Assembly (NCBI GenBank): GCA_900548935.1
Contig: URMR01000008.1
Location: forward strand, 1 to 25,269
DNA from: an uncultured Collinsella sp.
GTDB taxonomy: Bacteria; Actinomycetota; Coriobacteriia; Coriobacteriales; Coriobacteriaceae
DNA: 25,269 bases
Reading direction: 5' to 3'
Position numbers and translations under genes: made by a program. The first letter of the stretch is position 1; each line of letters opens with the position of its first letter. The notes beneath the pieces were generated by a model. The model searched no databases, had not been told where the DNA came from, and saw only the letters and a program-made list of their open reading frames with translations. Positions 22,102 through 25,269 of this stretch are shown one piece after another.

Positions 22102-23037
22102 ATGCAGGAAACTGATTCTCAGTCTCAGGAGCAGGCTACCGCCACCAAGGCCGCATCTGCTCCCGCCAAGTCCCGCACGCTGTGGGGCGACGCTTTTAAG
22201 CGTCTTCGTAAGAACAAGCTCGCCGTTATCGGTGTCTGCTGGATCATCATCGTCGTTGTGGTTGCCCTGACCGCAGATCTGTGGGCTAAGCCCTGGCTCG
22301 GTTCGCCGACGGCTTCCGACTCGACCACCATGGCCCAGACGTCGCTGATGGCTCCGTGTGCAGAGCACCCGTTTGGCACCGACGCCCTTGGTCGTGACAT
22401 TCTCGTCCGTGTTATCTACGGTGCGCGAGTTTCGCTGTCCGTCGGCATTATGGCTACCGCGATCTCCACGCTGATTGGTCTGGTCATGGGTGCTTTGGCC
22501 GGTTTCTACGGCGGCATCTGGGATACGATCATCATGCGCTGTGCGGACATCTTCCTGGCGTTCCCGTACGTGCTTTTCGTTGTCGCCATGATTGCCGTTA
22601 TCGGCCGTGGTCTTCAGAACGTCTTTTTCGCCATCGGCATTCTCGGCTGGCCTTCGATTGCGCGCGTCTTCCGCTCTGCGATCTTGACCGTCAAGGAAAA
22701 CGACTATGTTGATGCTGCGCGCGCGATGGGTGCATCAGATGCTCGTATCGTTGTACGTCACATCTTCCCGAACTCCGTCGCTTCCATCGTGGTCTACGCG
22801 ACCATGAACATTGGTGGCGCCATTCTGACCGAGTCCGCTCTGTCCTTCCTCGGCATGGGCGTTATTCCGCCTACGCCTTCGTGGGGCTCCATGATTCAGG
22901 ACGGTCAGCAGTATCTTCTGACTGCTCCCTGGATGATGATCATGCCCGGTCTGGCAATTCTCTCGACGGTGCTCGCCTTCACCCTGTTGGGTGATGGTCT
23001 GCGCGACGCCCTCGACGTCAAGATGAAGGACGCATAA
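22102..23037 (+). CDS. oppC: Oligopeptide ABC transporter permease OppC
   Basis: This is a 311-residue permease with a cytoplasmic N-terminal tail rich in Gln, Ala and Thr, a first membrane segment around 48-66 (LAVIGVCWIIIVVVVALTA), and the OppC signature HPFGTDALGRDILVRVIYGARVSL. The EAA motif is ENDYVDAARAMGASDARIVVRH. It starts 14 bases after oppB with GGGAGG as ribosome binding site and ends two bases before oppD. Unlike its counterpart in the sialic acid cassette, this permease is not fused to an ATPase. Confidence 0.91.
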   Translation: MQETDSQSQEQATATKAASAPAKSRTLWGDAFKRLRKNKLAVIGVCWIIIVVVVALTADLWAKPWLGSPTASDSTTMAQTSLMAPCAEHPFGTDALGRDILVRVIYGARVSLSVGIMATAISTLIGLVMGALAGFYGGIWDTIIMRCADIFLAFPYVLFVVAMIAVIGRGLQNVFFAIGILGWPSIARVFRSAILTVKENDYVDAARAMGASDARIVVRHIFPNSVASIVVYATMNIGGAILTESALSFLGMGVIPPTPSWGSMIQDGQQYLLTAPWMMIMPGLAILSTVLAFTLLGDGLRDALDVKMKDA

Positions 23038-23039
23038 GG

Positions 23040-24131
23040 ATGAAGAAGAACAAGAACTATGTGGACCTGAAGGACCAGCCGGTTCCCGAGGGCCAGCATC
23101 TGCTCGAGGTCGATGACCTTAAGATGTATTTCCACACCGAGGATGGCGTCGTTCGCGCTGTCGACGGTGTCTCCTACACGCTCGATCGCGGCGAGACCCT
23201 GGGTGTCGTCGGTGAGTCCGGTTCCGGTAAGTCCGTGACCGCCATGACCATCATGGGCCTCATCTCGATGCCTCCGGGAAAGATCGAGGGCGGCGACGTT
23301 CGCTATCGCGGTCGTTCGATCCTCGAGATGACCGAGGAGGAGATGCAGCACATTCGCGGCAACGACATCGCGATGATCTTCCAGGATCCTATGACCTCCT
23401 TGAACCCGGTCTATAAGATCGGCAAGCAGGTGGGCGAGGGCCTTCGTCTGCACCGTGGCTACTCCAAGCAGGAGGCGCTCAAGCGCGCTACCGAGCTTTT
23501 GGACCTCGTGGGTATCCCCGAGCCCGAGAAGCGCGTCAATGAGTATCCGCACCAGTTCTCCGGCGGTATGCGTCAGCGTGTCATGATCGCTATGGCTCTT
23601 GCCTGCGACCCCGATATCCTGATTGCCGACGAGCCCACGACGGCTCTGGACGTTACCATTCAGGCTCAGATTATTGAGCTTATGCAGGAAATGCAGGAGA
23701 AGAACGGCAACGCCATCATCATGATCACCCATGACCTGGGTGTCGTCGCCGATATGGCCGACAAGATCATGGTTATGTACGCCGGCCGTCCCGTCGAGTT
23801 CGGTACTGCTGAGGAAATCTTCTACGAGAGCCGCCACCCCTACACCTGGGGCCTTATCCGCTCCATCCCGGAGCAGGCAATCGAAGAGAAGAAGCCGCTT
23901 ACGCCGATTCACGGCAATCCGCCTTCGCTCATGAACCTGCCTGAGGGCTGCGTCTTCTCTCCTCGTTGTCCCTATGCGACGGACAAGTGCCGCAAGCAGC
24001 GCCCCGAGCGCGTTGTCACCGAGTCTGGTCATTACTCTGCGTGCCACTACTCCGGCGACCCCGAGTTCCTCAAGAACGCTCCTGAGACGTCCCGTACGCG
24101 CAAGGATTCCAAGAAGGGAGGCGAGGCGTAA
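23040..24131 (+). CDS. oppD: Oligopeptide ABC transporter ATP-binding protein OppD
   Basis: This is a 363-residue ATPase. Walker A GESGSGKS is at 58-65, Q-loop FQDPMTSLNP at about 114-123, signature FSGGM at 173-177, Walker B ILIADEP at 193-199 and switch His231. The C-terminal oligo_HPY region carries Cys304, Cys310, Cys317 and Cys335 (C-x5-C-x6-C-x17-C), the ligand pattern of the [4Fe-4S] cluster known in OppD/DppD proteins. The start is two bases after the oppC stop, and its stop shares one base with the oppF ATG (TAATG), so translation is coupled. Confidence 0.92.
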   Translation: MKKNKNYVDLKDQPVPEGQHLLEVDDLKMYFHTEDGVVRAVDGVSYTLDRGETLGVVGESGSGKSVTAMTIMGLISMPPGKIEGGDVRYRGRSILEMTEEEMQHIRGNDIAMIFQDPMTSLNPVYKIGKQVGEGLRLHRGYSKQEALKRATELLDLVGIPEPEKRVNEYPHQFSGGMRQRVMIAMALACDPDILIADEPTTALDVTIQAQIIELMQEMQEKNGNAIIMITHDLGVVADMADKIMVMYAGRPVEFGTAEEIFYESRHPYTWGLIRSIPEQAIEEKKPLTPIHGNPPSLMNLPEGCVFSPRCPYATDKCRKQRPERVVTESGHYSACHYSGDPEFLKNAPETSRTRKDSKKGGEA

Positions 24132-25159
24132 TGGCAGATACCAACGAGCGTACTCCGCTGCTGAAGGTCGAGCACCTCTCTAAGGAGTTTCCCGCTGAGT
24201 CCGGCATGTTCGCCAAGCGCTTCTCCAAGCGTGTCGTCTCTGCAGTGAATGACATTTCGTTCGAGATTTATCCGGGCGAGACCTTTGGTCTGGTCGGCGA
24301 GTCTGGTTGCGGTAAGTCCACCACGGGCCGTACCATCATGCGCCTGACCAAGCCGACGGCAGGCAAAGTGTTCTTCCAGGGCAAAGACGTTGCCGAGATG
24401 AGCAAGCATGAGATCAAGGACATGCGCCGCGAGATGCAGTTTATCTTCCAGGATCCTTATGCTTCGCTCAACCCTCGCATGACCATTGGCGAGATTGTCT
24501 CCGAGCCCATGACCATTCACGGCGTGGGTACCAAGGAGGAGCGTATTGAGCGTGTCCGTGAGCTTCTCGACGTTGTCGGACTGAACCCCGAGCACATCAA
24601 CCGTTATCCTCATGAGTTCTCCGGCGGTCAGCGTCAGCGTGTCGGCATTGCCCGCGCATTTGCGCTGAAGCCTAAGCTGATCATCTGCGACGAGCCGGTT
24701 TCCGCTCTGGATGTGTCTATTCAGGCCCAGGTTCTAAACCTGCTCAAGGAACTGCAGGACAAGTTCGGTACCGCGTATCTGTTTATCGCTCACGACCTGT
24801 CCGTCGTGCAGCACATTTCCGATCGCGTTGCCGTTATGTATCTGGGTAAGATGGTTGAGGTTTCGGACTGGAAGACGCTCTATAGCGAGCCTCACCATCC
24901 GTACACGCAGTCGCTGCTGTCTGCCGTGCCGGTTCCCGATCCGGATATCCAGAAGACCCGTAAGCGTATCATCCTGGCTGGCGATCCGCCGTCGCCGCTG
25001 GATCCGCCGACCGGCTGCCGTTTCCACACGCGCTGCCCGATTGCGCAGGGTATCTGCTCCGAGAAGCTTCCCGAGTTTAAGGAAGTCGCCCCGGGCCACT
25101 GCTGCGCCTGCCACTTCGCCGAGCCGTTCCCGATCAAGGAATCGCACATCGACCTGTAG
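24131..25159 (+). CDS. oppF: Oligopeptide ABC transporter ATP-binding protein OppF
   Basis: This is a 342-residue partner ATPase of OppD. Walker A GESGCGKS is at 56-63, FQDPYASLNPRM at about 106-117, signature FSGGQ at 163-167, Walker B LIICDEP at 183-189 and switch His221. The C-terminal extension keeps cysteines at 296, 302 and 309 plus a CCAC group at 324-327, in line with the iron-sulfur tail of the family. AAGGGAGG about 10 bases upstream lies inside oppD. It is the last gene of the operon in this window. Confidence 0.92.
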   Translation: MADTNERTPLLKVEHLSKEFPAESGMFAKRFSKRVVSAVNDISFEIYPGETFGLVGESGCGKSTTGRTIMRLTKPTAGKVFFQGKDVAEMSKHEIKDMRREMQFIFQDPYASLNPRMTIGEIVSEPMTIHGVGTKEERIERVRELLDVVGLNPEHINRYPHEFSGGQRQRVGIARAFALKPKLIICDEPVSALDVSIQAQVLNLLKELQDKFGTAYLFIAHDLSVVQHISDRVAVMYLGKMVEVSDWKTLYSEPHHPYTQSLLSAVPVPDPDIQKTRKRIILAGDPPSPLDPPTGCRFHTRCPIAQGICSEKLPEFKEVAPGHCCACHFAEPFPIKESHIDL

Positions 25160-25217
25160 TCGGTTGTTATTGTCCGGGCCCGTGCTGGACTTAGTTTTCA
25201 GAACATTCCGCAGACCA

Positions 25218-25266
25218 GGAAACCCCCTTATCCGCAGCTCCGAAGGAGCAGGATAAGGGGGTTCCC
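25218..25266. terminator. Large two-tier hairpin at the window end, likely opp operon stop
   Basis: AACCCCCTTATCC (25221-25233) pairs perfectly with GGATAAGGGGGTT (25251-25263), 13 bp, extended by two outer pairs after one mismatch. Inside, GCTCC (25237-25241) pairs with GGAGC (25245-25249) around GAA. It lies 58 bases after oppF. No T-run is seen on either strand before the window ends, so it may be a bidirectional 3'-end element or a dispersed palindrome rather than a classical terminator. The stretch 25160-25217 holds nothing recognisable. Confidence 0.6.
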
Positions 25267-25269
25267 ATG

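Overview
The window looks like chromosomal DNA of a high-GC gut actinobacterium of the class Coriobacteriia, most likely Collinsella or a close relative. That is inference from GC content, codon choice and gene order (a uvrC / rapZ-whiA / gap-pgk-tpiA-gpmI-secG backbone); no 16S gene is present. Every gene is on the + strand.

Region 1 (1-883) is the 3' half of uvrC. Region 2 (about 884-11680) is an accessory-looking cassette for sialic acid use. It holds a four-gene peptide-type ABC importer (lipoprotein, permease, a fused permease-ATPase, ATPase), a CE7-type sugar-ester deacetylase, a paralogue of that deacetylase without the catalytic serine, a DapA/NanA-type aldolase, a ROK kinase (probable ManNAc kinase) and NanE epimerase. 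Together these would import sialic acid, remove O-acetyl groups, cleave it to ManNAc and pyruvate, phosphorylate the ManNAc and epimerise it to GlcNAc-6-P. nagA, nagB, a sialidase and a dedicated regulator are not in the window.

Region 3 (11700-13634) is rapZ-whiA, normally close to uvrC in Gram-positive genomes; the yvcK-type gene often found between the two is absent. Region 4 (13635-18975) is a glycolytic unit, gap, pgk, tpiA, gpmI and secG, with strong codon bias and a palindromic operator-like site upstream. Region 5 (18976-25269) is a complete oppABCDF-like oligopeptide importer operon ending at a large hairpin at the window edge.

Intergenic DNA is unusually rich in dyad symmetry: a possible three-way-junction leader before the sialic acid transporter, two imperfect hairpins of about 95 nt flanking the ROK kinase gene, an attenuator-like terminator whose T-run touches the rapZ ribosome binding site, and hairpins after each substrate-binding-protein gene. 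The most interesting protein-level observations are the active/dead esterase pair and the fused permease-ATPase that has lost the C-terminal cysteines kept by its Opp counterparts. All functional statements rest on motif reading and gene context; no database search was run.
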